Below, piece by piece: positions 53,947 to 63,609 of a stretch of DNA of 64,000 nucleotides. How positions within the stretch are numbered: the stretch's first letter is position 1; each line of letters begins with the position of its first letter. This stretch comes from an uncultured Bryobacteraceae bacterium. Its GTDB lineage: Bacteria > Acidobacteriota > Terriglobia > Bryobacterales > Bryobacteraceae. The stretch is taken from NCBI GenBank assembly GCA_937924525.1, contig CALDSU010000005.1, forward strand, positions 620,001-684,000. The letters run 5' to 3'. The position numbers were made by a program, and so were the translations under genes. The notes beneath the pieces were generated by a model. That model was given only the letters and a program-made list of their open reading frames with translations. It did no database searches and had not been told where the DNA came from.

Positions 53947-55281
53947 ATGACGCGCCGCTCTTTTCTCACCGCGGCCGGGGCCGCCGCGGTCGCGCAACCT
54001 CCGCGCAAACCGAATGTTCTTCTCATCCTCGCCGACGACCTGGGATATGGCGACCTGGGCTGTTATGGCCAGCGGCAGATCCAGACGCCCCACCTCGATC
54101 GCATGGCGCGGGAAGGGATGCGCTTCACGCAAGCCTACGCCGGCAGCACGGTTTGCGCCCCCTCCCGCTGCTGCCTGATGACCGGATTGCATACGGGGCA
54201 TGCCCGCACCCGCGGCAACCGCTACCCCGATCTCCCCCTGCGTCCGGAAGACCTGACCGTCGCCGAGATCTTCCAGCGCGCCGGCTACCGGACCGCGCTG
54301 TACGGCAAGTGGTCGCTGGGCGGCCTTGGCTCCCCGGGCTACCCTCTCCGCAAGGGCTTCGACGAGTGGTTCGGCTACTTCAGCCAGACCCACGCGCACA
54401 ACTACTACCCGGAGCACCTGCTCGAGAACGAGACCGCGTACCTGCTGCGGGGCAATTTCGGCGCCAGACGCACCGAGTACGCGCACGATCTGTTCACCGA
54501 GCGGGCGCTCCGCTTTCTGGAATCTCGCGACCGCCGGCCGTTCTTCCTGCACCTGTGTTACACAATCCCGCACGCCAACAACGAAATGGGCCGCGACACC
54601 GGCAACGGCATGGAGGTTCCGTCCGATGAGCCGTACACCGGCCGTCCGTGGCCCCAGACCGAGAAGAATTTTGCGGCGATGATCACGCGGATGGACCGGG
54701 ACGTGGGCCGCCTGCTGGATGCCCTGGCCGCCACCGGCCAGGACCGCGACACGCTGGTGCTGTTCACCTCCGATAACGGGCCGCACCGGGAGGGCGGGCA
54801 TTCGCCAGCGTTCTTTGAGAGTTCCGGCTCCCTCCGGGGCATCAAGCGCGATTTGTACGAGGGCGGCATCCGCGTCCCGGCTTTGGCGCGGTGGCCCGGA
54901 CGAATCGCCCCCGGATCGGTAAGCGATTATGTCTGGGCGTTTTGGGATTTCCTGCCCACGGCGGCTGCGTTATGCGGCGCGCCGCCGCCGGAGGCCACCG
55001 ACGGCATCTCGTTGCTGCCCGCTCTCGAAGGCCGTGCGCAGCCGCGTCGCCGGTATCTCTATTGGGAGTTCCATGAGCGCGTTTTCCGCCAGGCGATCCG
55101 GCAGGACAACTGGAAAGCTGTGCGGGTGGATGCGGGCTTCCCCCTGGAACTTTACGATCTCTCGACGGACGTGAGCGAGCGGTACAATGTGGCCGGGAAG
55201 CACCCCGACATCGTCCGGCAAATCGAGCCGCTGTTCGCCTCCGCCCGGACCGAATCGGCCGAATGGCCGGTGCGGGGTTAG
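53947..55281 (+). CDS. Tat-exported sulfatase
   Basis: 444 residues: Tat leader MTRRSFLTAAGAAAVAQ, then the sulfatase fold. NVLLILADDLGYGDLGCYGQ gives the first metal Asp pair; CAPSR at ~70-74 is the formylglycine motif (Cys converted by FGE), inside STVCAPSRCCLMTGLHTGH; GYRTALYGKWSLGG and LVLFTSDNGPHREGG supply further ligands. It hydrolyses sulfate esters on glycans or aryl substrates in the periplasm. It follows DUF309 closely (6-base gap), ending 67 bases before uppS. Size and the absence of extra domains fit family S1 enzymes. Subfamily cannot be fixed. Confidence 0.95.
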   Translation: MTRRSFLTAAGAAAVAQPPRKPNVLLILADDLGYGDLGCYGQRQIQTPHLDRMAREGMRFTQAYAGSTVCAPSRCCLMTGLHTGHARTRGNRYPDLPLRPEDLTVAEIFQRAGYRTALYGKWSLGGLGSPGYPLRKGFDEWFGYFSQTHAHNYYPEHLLENETAYLLRGNFGARRTEYAHDLFTERALRFLESRDRRPFFLHLCYTIPHANNEMGRDTGNGMEVPSDEPYTGRPWPQTEKNFAAMITRMDRDVGRLLDALAATGQDRDTLVLFTSDNGPHREGGHSPAFFESSGSLRGIKRDLYEGGIRVPALARWPGRIAPGSVSDYVWAFWDFLPTAAALCGAPPPEATDGISLLPALEGRAQPRRRYLYWEFHERVFRQAIRQDNWKAVRVDAGFPLELYDLSTDVSERYNVAGKHPDIVRQIEPLFASARTESAEWPVRG

Positions 55282-55348
55282 GTCTCCCTACCCGTATCTT
55301 CCGCCAGCGCAAGGCCCGCCCGGTGCTGATACCATAAGGATTTGTCAA

Positions 55349-56188
55349 ATGCAGGCCTTACTGGACACGCTCAAGCCCGGAGAGCCGGATTGGGAACTGG
55401 CCACGGCGCTGGACCCCAGCCGGATTCCCGTTCACCTTGCCATCATCATGGACGGCAACGGGCGCTGGGCCAACCGCCGGAGCCTGCCTCGCATCGCGGG
55501 ACATAAGGCTGGAGTCGGCCCGGTCCGCACCACGGTCGAGACCTGCGCCCGGCTGGGCGTCCGCGTGCTGACTCTGTATGCCTTCTCCATGGAGAACTGG
55601 AAGCGGCCCCGCGCGGAGGTGGAGGCGCTCTGGAGGCTGCTGCGATTCTACCTACGCCGCGAACTGCCCGAACTGCAACGCCACGACATCCGGTTGGTGG
55701 CGCTTGGCCGTCTGGACATGCTGCCGCCCGCGGTCCGCGCGGAGTTGGAAGCCGCCATCGACGTGACGCGGTTGAACCGCGGGCTCCAGGTAAACCTGGC
55801 GATCAACTACGGCGGGCGAACCGAAATCGTCGACGCCGTGAACGCGATGATCGAAGAATCGGCGGCAAAGGGAACGCTGTCCACCCTGCGGATTGATGAG
55901 ACCTCGCTGGCGGAACGCTTGTACACGCGCGGCCTGCCCGACCCCGACCTGCTGATCCGGACGTCCGGCGAGATGCGGATCAGCAACTTCCTCTTGTGGC
56001 AGATCGCCTACGCCGAGTTGTATGTGACCGAGACGCTGTGGCCGGACTTCTCGCGCACGGACCTGCTGCGGGCGATCCTGGATTATCAAAAACGGGAACG
56101 GCGCTACGGCGGTCTGACCGCCCTGCCCGACGTGGCCCTCGCTCCCGACGAGCCCCTTGCGGAAGAAATCGGCGTCTCCTCCCGATGA
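55349..56188 (+). CDS. uppS: Undecaprenyl diphosphate synthase (isoprenyl transferase)
   Basis: 279 residues: IPVHLAIIMDGNGRWANRRSLPRIAGHKAGV (motif with catalytic Asp; HxxG), LTLYAFSMENWKRPRAEVEAL, QVNLAINYGGRTEIVDAV and DPDLLIRTSGEMRISNFLLWQIAYAELYVTETLWPDF are all cis-prenyltransferase blocks. It makes the C55 lipid carrier for peptidoglycan and other envelope glycans. The ATG at 55349 has AAGGA 8 bases upstream. Its end overlaps cdsA by 4 bases, the familiar uppS-cdsA arrangement (here without the usual dxr next). Confidence 0.97.
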   Translation: MQALLDTLKPGEPDWELATALDPSRIPVHLAIIMDGNGRWANRRSLPRIAGHKAGVGPVRTTVETCARLGVRVLTLYAFSMENWKRPRAEVEALWRLLRFYLRRELPELQRHDIRLVALGRLDMLPPAVRAELEAAIDVTRLNRGLQVNLAINYGGRTEIVDAVNAMIEESAAKGTLSTLRIDETSLAERLYTRGLPDPDLLIRTSGEMRISNFLLWQIAYAELYVTETLWPDFSRTDLLRAILDYQKRERRYGGLTALPDVALAPDEPLAEEIGVSSR

Positions 56189-56949
56189 AGCGGATCCTGA
56201 CGTCGGCGGTCCTGCTTCCGATCGGACTGTACGCGATTCTGGCGGCGCCGCCGTGGGTGGTTCTGGGCCTGGCCGCGGTGTTCGCGACTTTCTGCTTCTG
56301 GGAGTTCGCCGTAATCGTTGAAACCGGCGGAATCCCCATCCGCCGGGGATTGGGCATCGCCGCGGGCCTGGCCCTGATGGCGATGCCGGGGGAGGGGTTC
56401 CCCGTGATGCTGGCCGCGGCCCTGGCCGCGGTGGTTTGGGAATTCCGCGGGGGGCCTCTGGCGGAACTATTCCCTCGCGCTGCCTTGCTGGTATTCGGGC
56501 TCGTCTACGTGTACGGCGCCTGGAAGTGCGCCGTGCTGATCCACGCGTTCAGCCCGAAGTGGCTGCTGTTCGCGCTGGGGCTCAACTGGATCGGCGACAT
56601 CTCGGCGTATTACGCGGGGCGGCGTTTCGGCCGGCACAAACTCGCGCCCTCCATCAGCCCGGGAAAGACATGGGAAGGCGCCTTGGCCGCGCTGGCGCTG
56701 GCCGCCGTGGCTGGTTCCTTCTACCTCGGGCGCTTCCTGCCCCAGGTCCCGCCGTGGCAGGCCGTTGCGTTGAGTGCGGCGGTCAACGTGCTGGGCCAGG
56801 GCGGCGACTTGGCCGAATCCGCGCTCAAGCGTGGGGCGGGCGTGAAGGATTCCGGCGTGCTGCTCCCTGGGCACGGCGGCTTTCTCGACCGCTTCGACAG
56901 TTCGCTGTTCACGCTGCCCGCCGTGTATTTTTATCTGCGCTGGGCCTGA
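56185..56949 (+). CDS. cdsA: Phosphatidate cytidylyltransferase
   Basis: 254 residues with several membrane helices and the CDP-diglyceride synthase signature SISPGKTWEGALAAL ... GQGGDLAESALKRGAGVKDSGVLLPGHGGFLDRFDS. It converts phosphatidic acid and CTP into CDP-diacylglycerol for phospholipid synthesis, in the inner membrane. The ATG at 56185 overlaps the uppS stop as ATGA, so the two lipid genes are coupled. The hydrophobic N-terminal segments (ILTSAVLLPIGLYAILAAPPWVVLGLAAVFATFCFW) are typical. Confidence 0.96.
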   Translation: MKRILTSAVLLPIGLYAILAAPPWVVLGLAAVFATFCFWEFAVIVETGGIPIRRGLGIAAGLALMAMPGEGFPVMLAAALAAVVWEFRGGPLAELFPRAALLVFGLVYVYGAWKCAVLIHAFSPKWLLFALGLNWIGDISAYYAGRRFGRHKLAPSISPGKTWEGALAALALAAVAGSFYLGRFLPQVPPWQAVALSAAVNVLGQGGDLAESALKRGAGVKDSGVLLPGHGGFLDRFDSSLFTLPAVYFYLRWA

Positions 56950-57000
56950 TCCGCGGGCTATCCTGAGACATCAGTCCGCGTCCTTGCGAAAGGCGTATCG

Positions 57001-57729
57001 ATGAGAAACCAAGTCACCGCGGTGCCGGCCATGGCGGCGTTGCTGCTGGCGGCGCCCGCCGCCCGCAGCCAACCAACGCCCATCCCGCAGTTTCGTGACC
57101 TGTTCAACGGCAAAGATCTGACGGGCTGGGTGAATGTCAACACCGCCCCCGATACCTGGCGGGTCCGCGACGGCGTCCTGATCTGCTCCGGCCAGCCGAT
57201 CGGCGTCATGCGCAGCGAAAAACCGTACGAAAACTTCATCCTGCACATCGAGTGGATGCACACCGAACCAGGCGGCAATTCCGGTGTTTTCGTCTGGAGC
57301 GACGCCCGGCCGCAGCCCCACAACCGTCTGCCGAACGGCGTCGAAGTGCAAATGCTCGAACTCGACTGGCCCAAGCTCAATCAGCGCGACGGCGTCCTGC
57401 CGCCGATCGCGTACGTGCACGGCGAGCTGTTCGGGGTGGGCGGCGTGAAGACCATCCCGGACAACCCGCGCGGTGAGCGCAGCAAGTCCGTGGAAAACCG
57501 CTGCAAAGGCCGCGGCGAGTGGAACACGTATGACCTCGTCGCGGTCGACGGCGTCCTGAAGCTCGCGGTGAACGGGAAGGTTGTGAACGGCGTCAGCCGG
57601 TCGACGCAGAAGAAAGGCTATCTATGCCTCGAATCGGAAGGCGCGGAGATCCACTTCCGGAACATCCGCCTCCTGGAGTTGCCGCCGGGGGTGACCACCC
57701 CGGAACAAGCCGCGCCCGAACTGCCCTGA
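57001..57729 (+). CDS. DUF1080 (3-keto-disaccharide hydrolase) domain protein
   Basis: 242 residues: signal peptide [25 protein letters not shown] followed by the DUF1080 fold, [75 protein letters not shown] and [28 protein letters not shown]. Related proteins hydrolyse 3-keto-glycosides produced by Gfo/Idh/MocA dehydrogenases, so this exported member plausibly cleaves oxidised glycosides. It lies 51 bases after cdsA but is functionally separate. The gene ends 12 bases from the convergent comEC gene. Confidence 0.93.
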   Translation: MRNQVTAVPAMAALLLAAPAARSQPTPIPQFRDLFNGKDLTGWVNVNTAPDTWRVRDGVLICSGQPIGVMRSEKPYENFILHIEWMHTEPGGNSGVFVWSDARPQPHNRLPNGVEVQMLELDWPKLNQRDGVLPPIAYVHGELFGVGGVKTIPDNPRGERSKSVENRCKGRGEWNTYDLVAVDGVLKLAVNGKVVNGVSRSTQKKGYLCLESEGAEIHFRNIRLLELPPGVTTPEQAAPELP

Positions 57730-57741
57730 TCGCCGGCCCGG

Positions 57742-60285
57742 TCAAGGCGCAAAGCCCGGCGCCCGCAACACGGGGGACGCCCGCCAGGCCTGCGTATCGA
57801 TCGCCAGTGACTGCCCGTCGGTCCGCACGGTGAGCAGCCCATGGAGGTCGGTGCGTAACACCGCCGTGCCCCGTTCGCGCAGGCGGGAGAGCACCTCCGG
57901 GTGCGGGTGCCCATAGATGCTGCGGTAGCCCGTGGAAATCAGCGCCAGCGAAGGCCGAACCGCCTCGAGCAGCGCGGCGGTGCTGGACGTACGGCTGCCA
58001 TGATGCGCGACCTTCAGCACATCCGCCTGGATCGGCAGGACCGAAGCCGCCAAGGCTTGCTCCGCCTGCCGCTCCAGGTCCCCCGCCAGCAGGAACGCCC
58101 GCTTGCCGTAAGTGAGCCGCAACGTGAGCGAGCCATTGTTGAAGTCGCGTTCGCTCGGCTCTGGCATGCCCGGCGGGGGCCAGACGACCTCGAAGCGCGC
58201 CCCGCCCCGCTCCAGGATCTCGCCTTGGACGGGGCGGCGGATCGGGATCCCCCGGGAAGCGGCCGCTTGCTCGAGCGCGGCCCACTCGCCTTGGCGAGGC
58301 ATGACTCCGGTCCATAGTTCGCCCACCACGAAGTTGTCCAGCAGGGCGGCGAGCCCGCCCGCGTGATCGTCGTCGGCGTGGGTCACGGCAATCGCCTCCA
58401 GCCGCCGGATCGACCGCGTCCACAAGTACGTGGAGACCACCTCCTCGCCGATATCGAGCCTCGGCCGGCGGCCATTGCGGAGCATCGGGAGGCCGCCCGT
58501 ATCCACCAGCACAAAGCCGCCCCGCGGGAGCGCGACCAGGAGCGCGTCCCCGTGGCCGACATCGATCGCGGTCAGCTCGAGCTGCCCGGCCGTCTGCCGG
58601 GGCGGAAAGGGATGCCAAACGACGACCGCCAGCGCGGCCAGCAGGCCCGCGGAGATGGCCCGCCGCGGCCAGGGCCACGCCTTCGCGGCAGCCAGCGCTA
58701 CCAGCAGCAACCCGCAAAGCGCCGCCAGCCACCAGGGAGGATCGGGAATGCGCAGGCGGGGCTCCCACCGGTCGAGGAACGCAACCAGGTCGCGGGAGAG
58801 TGTGAGCAGCCACGCCGCTCCGGCGGCCGCGGTGGACGAGCCGGTCAGCAATGCGGCCAAACCCAGCGGCACCACTCCGCCCATCGGAACCAACACCGCG
58901 AGGTTGGCCGCCAGGCCGGTGAACGAAACCCGGTGAAAGAAGATCGCCATCGGCAAGGCGAATCCGATTTGCATCACCGCGGAAGCCGCCGCGCCTCCGG
59001 CGATCCACAACAGGCCGCGCGCCGCGTACTCGACCAACGGCAGACTCCAGCGCAGGGGCAGCCGGATTGCGTGGTGCAGCGTTTCGCCGAACAAGCGCGC
59101 TTCTACGCGCAACTGCCCGGCGCGCGGCGCCTGGCGCGGGTCCCAGCGGGTCTCGGCAAGACCGCGCAAAGCGCGGTTCCGCCAGCCCGCCCCTTGCTCA
59201 ACCAGCGGGCCGGCCAGCAGCGTCAGCAGCAGGACGGCCAGAAACGTCAACTGAAAGCTGGCGTCAAACAGGACTTCCGGGTCCGGAATCAGGAAGCAGA
59301 GCGCCGCCAGCGCGAGCAGGTTCAGCCAGCGAGGCTCGCGATACACCGCGCTACAAAACAGAAACAGCGTCAATCCCAGGGCGGAGCGGACTACGGGCGG
59401 CGCGCCCCCCGTGACCAGCGCGTAGACCCACACCGCGGCGAGCACCGCCCAACCGCGCCCGCCGCGCGGCGCCCAGCAGAGCAACAAAAACAGGGCGGCG
59501 GAGAGCGCGCCCACGTGCGCCCCGGAAATGACAATCGCGTGATAGGTGCCCGTGCGCCGGAATTCATCCACCCACACCCGCTCGAGTTGCGAGTCGTCGC
59601 CCAGCAAGGTGGCTTTCATTAGGCCGCGCACATAGCCGCCTGGCGGCCAAAGACGGTCGACGCGCTGGAGCGCGCGCTCGCGCAGCCGGAAGATCGCCGC
59701 CCGCCATCGTTCGCCGCAGGCGCCCGGCAGGCGGCGGATGGCGCGCGCGCCGTTGGCGGACGCCAGCCAGAAGATCTCCCGCCGGCGCAAATACGACGCG
59801 TAGTCGAAAGCTCCCGGGTTGCCGAAGTTGCGCGGTTCCCGGACGCGAGCCTCCACTTCCACCCGTTCGCCGTAGCGAAGCGCGGGCGCGGTTTCACCCT
59901 CGCGCAGATAGACACTGACCCGCGCCCGGGCGCCCGGTTCCAACTCCAGGACGAACTGCTCGCGCCCCTCCGCCAGGGTGGACGGCATGACCACGCAGCC
60001 TGCCAAGAGCACCGCCTGCCGGGGATTCGCTTCGAGGACGGGCCGGGTGGCCGGCCGCCACGCCTGGGAGAGCGCGACGCCGGCCAGCAGGAAGGCGCCC
60101 AGGCAGCACGCGCGCGCATAGAGGATCAGCCGGGCGGCCGGGCGAGCGCTCCGCCAGGCCAGCAGGCTGAGGAAAAAGAAGGCCGCGATTCCGGCGAGCA
60201 GTTCGCGCGGCTCAAAGCGAACCCAGCGCTCCAGCACGATGCCGGCGGCGATGGCAGCCAGCGGCGCGACCAGGGGATCGCGCAC
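57742..60285 (-). CDS. comEC: ComEC/Rec2-type DNA uptake channel protein
   Basis: 847 residues. The N-terminal DUF4131 region (VLERWVRFEPRELLAGIAAFFFL), the Competence membrane domain (GLMKATLLGDDSQLERVWVDEFRRTGTYHAIVISGAHVGALSAALFLLLC) and several helices are followed by a C-terminal metallo-beta-lactamase-like nuclease: LTAIDVGHGDALLVALPRGGFVLVDTGG, AIAVTHADDDHAGGLAALLDNF, VLKVAHHGSRTSSTAALLEAVRPSLALIS. All three domains of full ComEC are present, so the cell probably takes up DNA through its inner membrane by transformation. The start is GTG at 60285. No other competence genes are adjacent. Confidence 0.95.
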   Translation of the reverse strand: MRDPLVAPLAAIAAGIVLERWVRFEPRELLAGIAAFFFLSLLAWRSARPAARLILYARACCLGAFLLAGVALSQAWRPATRPVLEANPRQAVLLAGCVVMPSTLAEGREQFVLELEPGARARVSVYLREGETAPALRYGERVEVEARVREPRNFGNPGAFDYASYLRRREIFWLASANGARAIRRLPGACGERWRAAIFRLRERALQRVDRLWPPGGYVRGLMKATLLGDDSQLERVWVDEFRRTGTYHAIVISGAHVGALSAALFLLLCWAPRGGRGWAVLAAVWVYALVTGGAPPVVRSALGLTLFLFCSAVYREPRWLNLLALAALCFLIPDPEVLFDASFQLTFLAVLLLTLLAGPLVEQGAGWRNRALRGLAETRWDPRQAPRAGQLRVEARLFGETLHHAIRLPLRWSLPLVEYAARGLLWIAGGAAASAVMQIGFALPMAIFFHRVSFTGLAANLAVLVPMGGVVPLGLAALLTGSSTAAAGAAWLLTLSRDLVAFLDRWEPRLRIPDPPWWLAALCGLLLVALAAAKAWPWPRRAISAGLLAALAVVVWHPFPPRQTAGQLELTAIDVGHGDALLVALPRGGFVLVDTGGLPMLRNGRRPRLDIGEEVVSTYLWTRSIRRLEAIAVTHADDDHAGGLAALLDNFVVGELWTGVMPRQGEWAALEQAAASRGIPIRRPVQGEILERGGARFEVVWPPPGMPEPSERDFNNGSLTLRLTYGKRAFLLAGDLERQAEQALAASVLPIQADVLKVAHHGSRTSSTAALLEAVRPSLALISTGYRSIYGHPHPEVLSRLRERGTAVLRTDLHGLLTVRTDGQSLAIDTQAWRASPVLRAPGFAP

Positions 60286-60360
60286 TGCCCCCAGTCTAGC
60301 AGCCTGTCTCCAGAGTCGCGATGCCGCAGGAGACTCGCCCTTGAGCCACAGGACCGAGCC

Positions 60361-60381
60361 GCGACCGGCAGGGAGCGGGCC
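60361..60381. repeat. Dispersed intergenic repeat, copy 3
   Basis: Identical over 21 bases to 30291-30311. It lies between the DedA-like gene end and the comEC start, followed by GGGCCGG and, about 30 bases on, CCGGCCC, allowing a hairpin. A 6-bp inverted pair GTCTCC/GGAGAC (60306-60311, 60328-60333) precedes it. Confidence 0.7.
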
Positions 60382-60501
60382 GGATGCCGCCGCAATCCCA
60401 ACGCCCGGCCCACTGGCTTCCGCTCGTGGCTCGGAACGCGGCGCGGAACAAGCGCACGCCGCGCACCTGAACCCGCGATTCCGGCGAAACCTGAATCGCA
60501 G

Positions 60502-61119
60502 CTACGCGCGCAGGCGGCTCCAAAGCAAGGCGATGCCGGGCAGGATCAACGAACCGGCGAAGGCGAGCAGGAACGATTCCATCTTCGCGGAGTAGGCGCC
60601 GACTCCCGCATAGGCCGCCGCCAAACCCAGGTTCGACAGCGCGCAGACGGCCAGGAAGCGCCGGAGACTCAGGCGCAGCAGGCCCGCGGTCAGCACGGAA
60701 GCTTCGGCCAGCACGGGGACCGCGCGGCACAGGACTAAAGTCCAGGCCCCCCACCGCTCGAACGAAGCCGCCATGCCGGCCAACTGCGCAGACTCGACGA
60801 AGCGGCGAGCCAGGGGTTCGCCGAAGGCCCGGCCCAGCCAGTACCCGCCTGCGCATCCCGCCATCAGGCCAGCCCACACGACGGCGGCGCCTCGCCCGAA
60901 GCCGAGCGCGAAGCCCGCCAGCGTGGCGACCACGCTCGAAGGCACGGGCAGCGCCACATCCAGCGCGAGCAGCGAGGCCAGCAGCAGCGCCAGCCATCCC
61001 GTCTCGGGCGGCCGCTCCCGCAGGGCAGCCGCCATCGCGTTCACGCGCGGCTCCAGCGCAAAAAAAGGAACCAGGATGAAGACCAGCAGCAAGACGCCAA
61101 GCACGAACCAGGACCGCAT
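60502..61119 (-). CDS. DedA/VTT-family membrane protein
   Basis: About 205 residues with five to six membrane segments and VTT-domain traits: LDVALPVPSSVVATLAGFALGFGRGAAVVWAGLMAGCAGGYWLGRAFGEPLARRF, then VLCRAVPVLAEASVLTAGLLRLSLRRFLAVCALSN. The FGxxxGxxxxxxG-type and RxxPxxxxxxxxxAG-type pattern matches SNARE-associated/DedA proteins, which carry lipid or proton-linked functions (undecaprenyl-phosphate recycling in some). The start is the ATG at 61119, with GGAAG about 5 bases upstream; a GTG at 61131 is possible. It is divergent from the ATP-grasp operon. Confidence 0.85.
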   Translation of the reverse strand: MRSWFVLGVLLLVFILVPFFALEPRVNAMAAALRERPPETGWLALLLASLLALDVALPVPSSVVATLAGFALGFGRGAAVVWAGLMAGCAGGYWLGRAFGEPLARRFVESAQLAGMAASFERWGAWTLVLCRAVPVLAEASVLTAGLLRLSLRRFLAVCALSNLGLAAAYAGVGAYSAKMESFLLAFAGSLILPGIALLWSRLRA

Positions 61120-61140
61120 GGAATCTTCCACTGTAGCGCC

Positions 61141-61168
61141 TTGGCGGAGCGGGCTCGCTTGTTATACT
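61141..61168 (+). promoter_or_regulatory. Candidate sigma-70 promoter of the ATP-grasp operon
   Basis: TTGGCG (61141-61146) and TATACT (61163-61168) are separated by 16 bases. The predicted start of transcription falls within about 6-8 bases of the TTG at 61176, implying a very short or leaderless mRNA if that start is right. Confidence 0.5.
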
Positions 61169-61175
61169 GAGGGGC

Positions 61176-62672
61176 TTGTCGAACGCCGCCGCCGCGCTTC
61201 CGCCGAACTTGTTTGACGGCTACGACCCGGGGCCCTATTACGACGAGATGTTCGAAGCTCCGGGGAAGCCCCGGCCGCACTACGCCCTCCTATTCCAGCG
61301 CCTGGCCGGGATGCAGGCGACCCAGTTTCAGGAGCACCGGCACCTGGCCGACCTGGCTTTTCTGATTCAGGGCATTACTTTTACGGTCTACAGCGATGGC
61401 CGGGGAACCGAGCGGCTGTTTCCCTTCGACCTGATTCCGCGCATTCTGCCCCACGCGGAATGGCAGCACATTGAGCGCGGCTTGTCGCAGCGGGTCATCG
61501 CCCTGAACCTGTTCCTCCAGGATGTCTACGGCCCGCAGCGGATTCTCCGCGACCGCCGCATTCCGCGTTCGCTCGTGTATTCCTGCCCGCACTTCCGTCG
61601 GGAGATGATGGGCATCGAAGCGCCCCTGGGAATCTTTACGCACATTTCCGGCATCGACTTGGTGCGCGACTCGAACAGTGGCGAGTTCTTGGTCCTGGAA
61701 GACAACGTCCGCACGCCCAGCGGCGTCTCCTACGTGCTGGAAAACCGCCTGGTGATGACGCGGACGTTCCCGGGAGTTTTTCAGAACTACGAGGTGCTGC
61801 CCATCGACCACTATCCGACGGAGCTGATCTCGATTTTGCGCGGTCTGTCGCCGCGCGGCGCGCAGGATCCCGTGGTGGTCCTGCTGACGCCGGGCGTCTT
61901 CAACTCCGCGTACTTTGAGCACAGCTTTCTGGCCGGGCAGATGGGCGTCGAATTGGTGGAAGGCCGGGACCTGATTGTGGACGCGGGCATCGTGTACATG
62001 AAGACCATCTACGGCCTGAAACGCGTGGATGTGATCTACCGCCGCATCGACGACGAATTTTTGGATCCGCTGGAATTCCGCCCGGATTCGCTGCTGGGCG
62101 TGCCGGGATTGATGGGCGCGTACCGCGCCGGAAACGTGGCGCTCGCCAATGCCGTCGGCAACGGCGTAGCGGACGACAAGGCGATTTACGCCTACGTGCC
62201 CGAGTTTATCCGCTACTATCTCGGCCAGGATCCGATTCTGCCAAATGTGCCGACCTATCTGTGCTCGCGGCCGGCGGATCTCCAGTACGTGCTGGAGCGC
62301 CTGCCGGAACTGGTCGTCAAAGCCGTGGGCGAGTCGGGCGGGTATGGCATGTTGATGGGCCCTTCCGCGGACCGGCGTACCCTGGCCGAGTTTCGCGAAC
62401 GGATCGCGGCCAGCCCCCGGAACTACATCGCGCAGCCTGTGATTCCCCTCTCTACCGTGCCTTCTCACGACCCCGCCGCGTCGCGGTTCGCCGGGCGTCA
62501 TGTCGATCTGCGCCCGTACTGCCTGTTCAATGGCGAGAAGGTGATTGTCGTTCCCGGCGGGTTAACCCGCGTGGCGCTCCAGCCCGGTTCGCTGGTCGTC
62601 AACTCCTCCCAAGGCGGAGGCAGTAAAGACACCTGGGTTCTCGGAGCCAACGATGTTGTCGCGGATCGCTGA
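61176..62672 (+). CDS. Circularly permuted ATP-grasp protein (CP_ATPgrasp_1/2)
   Basis: About 498 residues. Blocks match the DUF404/DUF407 ATP-grasp family: [95 protein letters not shown] (metal/ATP region), [35 protein letters not shown] (glycine loop) and [11 protein letters not shown]. It would ligate a carboxylate to an amine or thiol using ATP. The TTG at 61176 is a likely but unproved start; the family needs residues before YYDEMF, and no good ribosome site is seen. It overlaps the alpha-E gene by 20 bases. Confidence 0.93.
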   Translation: MSNAAAALPPNLFDGYDPGPYYDEMFEAPGKPRPHYALLFQRLAGMQATQFQEHRHLADLAFLIQGITFTVYSDGRGTERLFPFDLIPRILPHAEWQHIERGLSQRVIALNLFLQDVYGPQRILRDRRIPRSLVYSCPHFRREMMGIEAPLGIFTHISGIDLVRDSNSGEFLVLEDNVRTPSGVSYVLENRLVMTRTFPGVFQNYEVLPIDHYPTELISILRGLSPRGAQDPVVVLLTPGVFNSAYFEHSFLAGQMGVELVEGRDLIVDAGIVYMKTIYGLKRVDVIYRRIDDEFLDPLEFRPDSLLGVPGLMGAYRAGNVALANAVGNGVADDKAIYAYVPEFIRYYLGQDPILPNVPTYLCSRPADLQYVLERLPELVVKAVGESGGYGMLMGPSADRRTLAEFRERIAASPRNYIAQPVIPLSTVPSHDPAASRFAGRHVDLRPYCLFNGEKVIVVPGGLTRVALQPGSLVVNSSQGGGSKDTWVLGANDVVADR

Positions 62673-63609
62673 TTCTTTGTACTGGATCTCGCGCTATCTG
62701 GAACGCGCCCAGGAGACCGCCCGCATTCTGGACGTGAACTATTACATGGTGCTGGAGCACTCGCAGGCCGCCCAGCGGCTGCGCTGGCAGCCCCTGATCG
62801 ACATCGCGGGCGATCCGGAAGATTTCCACCGCGTTCATCCGGAGGCAAACTCGCAGACGGTCTTCGAATATCTGGCGTTTCGCGAGGAGAACCCGAATTC
62901 GATCGCGGCTTGCATTGCGCGGGCGCGCGAGAACGCCCGGACCATCCGCGAGCGCATCTCGCGGGAGATGTGGGAGGACATCAACAGCCTCTACCACACC
63001 ATCCACCGGTTCAAGCCGAGCGAAGAGATTGCCGCGGGCCCGCACCGCTTCTGCAACCTGGTCAAGTTCGCCACGCACCGGTTCCGCGGCGTGGCCGACG
63101 GGACGCTGCCGCACGACGAAGGCTGGCAGTTCCTGCGCATCGGTTCGGGTCTCGAGCGGGCGGAGATGACCGCCCGGATTGTCGATGTGCAGTATCGGGA
63201 CCTGGTGGAGGCCCCTCGCGAATTCCGCAGCTACGATAATCATCAGTGGCTGGCGGTGCTGAAATCCGTCGGCGCCTATGAGGCGTACCGGCGGACGTAC
63301 CTGTCGCGAGTGGAGCCGGAACGGGTAGCGGAATTGCTGATTCTGCACGCCGATCACCCGCGCTCGGTGCGGTTCAATATCCAGGAAACGCAGGCCGGGT
63401 TGCGAGCCATCAGCGGCACCATGCCCGGCTCTTACGCCAACGAGGCCGAACGCCTGACGGGCCGTCTGCTCGAGAGCCTGCGCTACCACCGGATCGAAGA
63501 GATCTTCGAGCGGGGATTCCACCAATATCTGGAGGAAACGCAGCAGACCTGCCGCGCCATCGGCGCCGAGATTGCGCGAACCTACTTCTACTACGCAGTG
63601 ACGCCATGA
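62653..63609 (+). CDS. Alpha-E domain protein (DUF403)
   Basis: 318 residues of the alpha-E family: [65 protein letters not shown], and [27 protein letters not shown] with repeated Arg/Glu-rich helices. Function is unknown, but it always occurs with the permuted ATP-grasp protein, often beside a transglutaminase; comparative genomics has proposed a peptide or amide synthesis/tagging system. It overlaps the ATP-grasp gene by 20 bases and the transglutaminase gene by 4 (ATGA). Confidence 0.94.
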   Translation: MLSRIADSLYWISRYLERAQETARILDVNYYMVLEHSQAAQRLRWQPLIDIAGDPEDFHRVHPEANSQTVFEYLAFREENPNSIAACIARARENARTIRERISREMWEDINSLYHTIHRFKPSEEIAAGPHRFCNLVKFATHRFRGVADGTLPHDEGWQFLRIGSGLERAEMTARIVDVQYRDLVEAPREFRSYDNHQWLAVLKSVGAYEAYRRTYLSRVEPERVAELLILHADHPRSVRFNIQETQAGLRAISGTMPGSYANEAERLTGRLLESLRYHRIEEIFERGFHQYLEETQQTCRAIGAEIARTYFYYAVTP

